Assembly: GCA_034770075.1 (NCBI GenBank)
Contig: CM068385.1
Span: 48,196,721-48,260,720, forward strand
DNA length: 64,000 nt
Origin: Aralia elata
Taxonomy: Eukaryota > Streptophyta > Magnoliopsida > Apiales > Araliaceae
Direction of reading: 5' to 3'
Shown here: piece by piece, positions 63,070 to 64,000 of the stretch
How the letters are laid out: each line of letters opens with the position of its first letter
Numbering within the stretch: the first letter of the stretch is position 1
The notes under the pieces: model-generated
Told to the model about the DNA's origin: nothing
Databases searched by the model: none
Seen by the model: only the letters and a program-made list of their open reading frames with translations
Program-made: the position numbers and the translations under genes

Positions 63070-63860
63070 CTAAGCACAAACTCTTGCAAAGATCATATCA
63101 ACATCTGTCATCCAGATTAAGTTAGTAGCATCAAACAATTCATAAGCACAAGTTTTACCTAGCGTATGAAATATATAAACAATATGAACAATGTAAGTAA
63201 AAATATGAAGATAATCATCAAGAACTCCAACTCTTGCAAAGATCATATCAACATCTGTCAACTCCCTCGAAATGACATGAACATCTTGTAAACATCTCTT
63301 TCCAAGCAGTGATTGAATTGGAATAACACCCTGTAAGATCCTCATAACACAACTTGAAAACTCAAACTTTCGAACTCCTTTACACAATATCTTGTCCACA
63401 TCAATACGATGCTCTCCCACACATATTCCAGATACTTCCAAAGTATTAACTACACCAAAACAAACTAAATAAACAACTAAAGCTAAAACACAATCAAAAT
63501 TTCTACCTAAAAAATCAAATGCATAAACAAAATAAACGCCAATAAGACTACGAAAAGTCCTATATCCTCCTGGATCAAATATCATTATGTAGGACTCTCC
63601 AAGTTGTATAAAATCCCATTCACGAATTCCCGGATCAAAAATCAACGTGGTGATCTCGTCCATTCGCAAATACATCCATTGACGAATTCCCGGATCAAAA
63701 GTGAATCATATGACCTCGATCATTCGCAAAAACTCCCATTTCATTGCACCAGGATTAAATACCATGGTTTGAAACTCATCGTGGTGCAATTGCAAACAAA
63801 CTCGAATTCCTGGATTAAACACAAAACAAAACAAATCAACAAGTAACTTTTATTTAATCA
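63070..63860 (-). pseudogene. Unidentified broken coding region with 20-residue repeats
   Basis: The minus strand has a 201-residue open frame (63070-63675). Reading upstream in the same frame to about 63820 gives five 20-residue units: FNPGIRVCLQL, FNPGAMKWEFL, FDPGIRQWMYL, FDPGIREWDFI and FDPGGYRTF. One unit contains a stop, near 63705. After the units the protein reads GVYFVYAFDFLGRNFDC. The sequence LTDVDMIFARV occurs twice, because about 30 bp is repeated at 63080-63110 and 63231-63261. The FDPG..W units followed by a YAFD.LGR segment vaguely recall plant DUF295/F-box-associated proteins, but I am not sure. It is not part of the copia element to its left. Probably a host gene fragment or an unrelated repeat. 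Confidence 0.35.
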
Positions 63861-64000
63861 CAAAAAACTCACGAAACTCAAAATCATATGCATAATCTAC
63901 TAGAACAAAAGTCAAAACACTTCCTTGTAGATTCTCAATGCATCGTTCGAGTTGTTTTGCCTAACGAATCTTGCTTTTCTCCTCAATAAATATGATCCCT
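63861..64000. other. Right edge, nothing recognised
   Basis: AT-rich, without an open frame or similarity to the elements in the window. Confidence 0.4.

Overview
The window is plant nuclear DNA, from an AT-rich heterochromatic or intergenic region of an angiosperm. It consists almost entirely of nested LTR retrotransposons. The evidence is Ty1/copia and Ty3/gypsy polyproteins in different states of decay, primer-binding sites matching plant initiator-Met tRNA (TGGTATCAGAGC type), LTRs of 1.8 to 4.8 kb with TG...CA ends, and perfect 5-bp target-site duplications (TSDs). I see no intact host gene, tRNA, rRNA or CRISPR. The only non-transposon candidate is a broken coding stretch at the right edge.

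Layout, using letters A to I for the elements. F (gypsy, +) is the oldest host; only its integrase C-terminus and chromodomain-like end (21215-21712) and a split 3' LTR (21824-22701 plus 44387-46178) are visible. C (gypsy, +, 15497-21214, 3.85-kb 3' LTR) lies inside F's integrase region. B (copia, +, 1-1797 plus 10605-15496) lies inside C's RNase H. A (copia, -, 1798-10604, both LTRs, TSD CAAAT) lies inside B's gag. E (copia, -, 22702-44381, TSD GTGAT) lies inside F's 3' LTR, and D (gypsy, -, 25972-39121, TSD GGCTT) lies inside E's reverse transcriptase. G (gypsy, -, 46179 to about 52512) has landed near the end of F's LTR. H (gypsy, +, 52746-56586) follows, and I (copia, -, 56587-63069) is inserted in H's 3' LTR. 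From 63070 to 64000 the sequence is unrelated to these families.

The copia elements have 1.8-kb LTRs, a leader of 1.3-1.8 kb and one gag-protease-integrase-RT-RNase H frame. This resembles the BARE-1/Angela-Tork type, which is an inference from architecture. Element I is nearly intact, with one stop in 1,325 codons. The gypsy elements have Tekay/Del-like chromovirus pol genes (RT, RNase H, integrase, C-terminal chromodomain-like segment) and very long LTRs.

The most interesting signals are not genes. (1) A four-site palindromic motif in the copia leader changes in concert in one element. (2) Elements A and B share four disabling lesions, so a defective lineage kept moving. (3) Gypsy LTRs that otherwise hardly align share ordered blocks and hairpins in what should be transcribed leader. 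(4) Families F and G carry a duplicated polypurine tract. (5) CpG-rich minisatellites sit in similar places in different LTRs. (6) Element H is inactivated only by seven TAG codons in one otherwise open frame.
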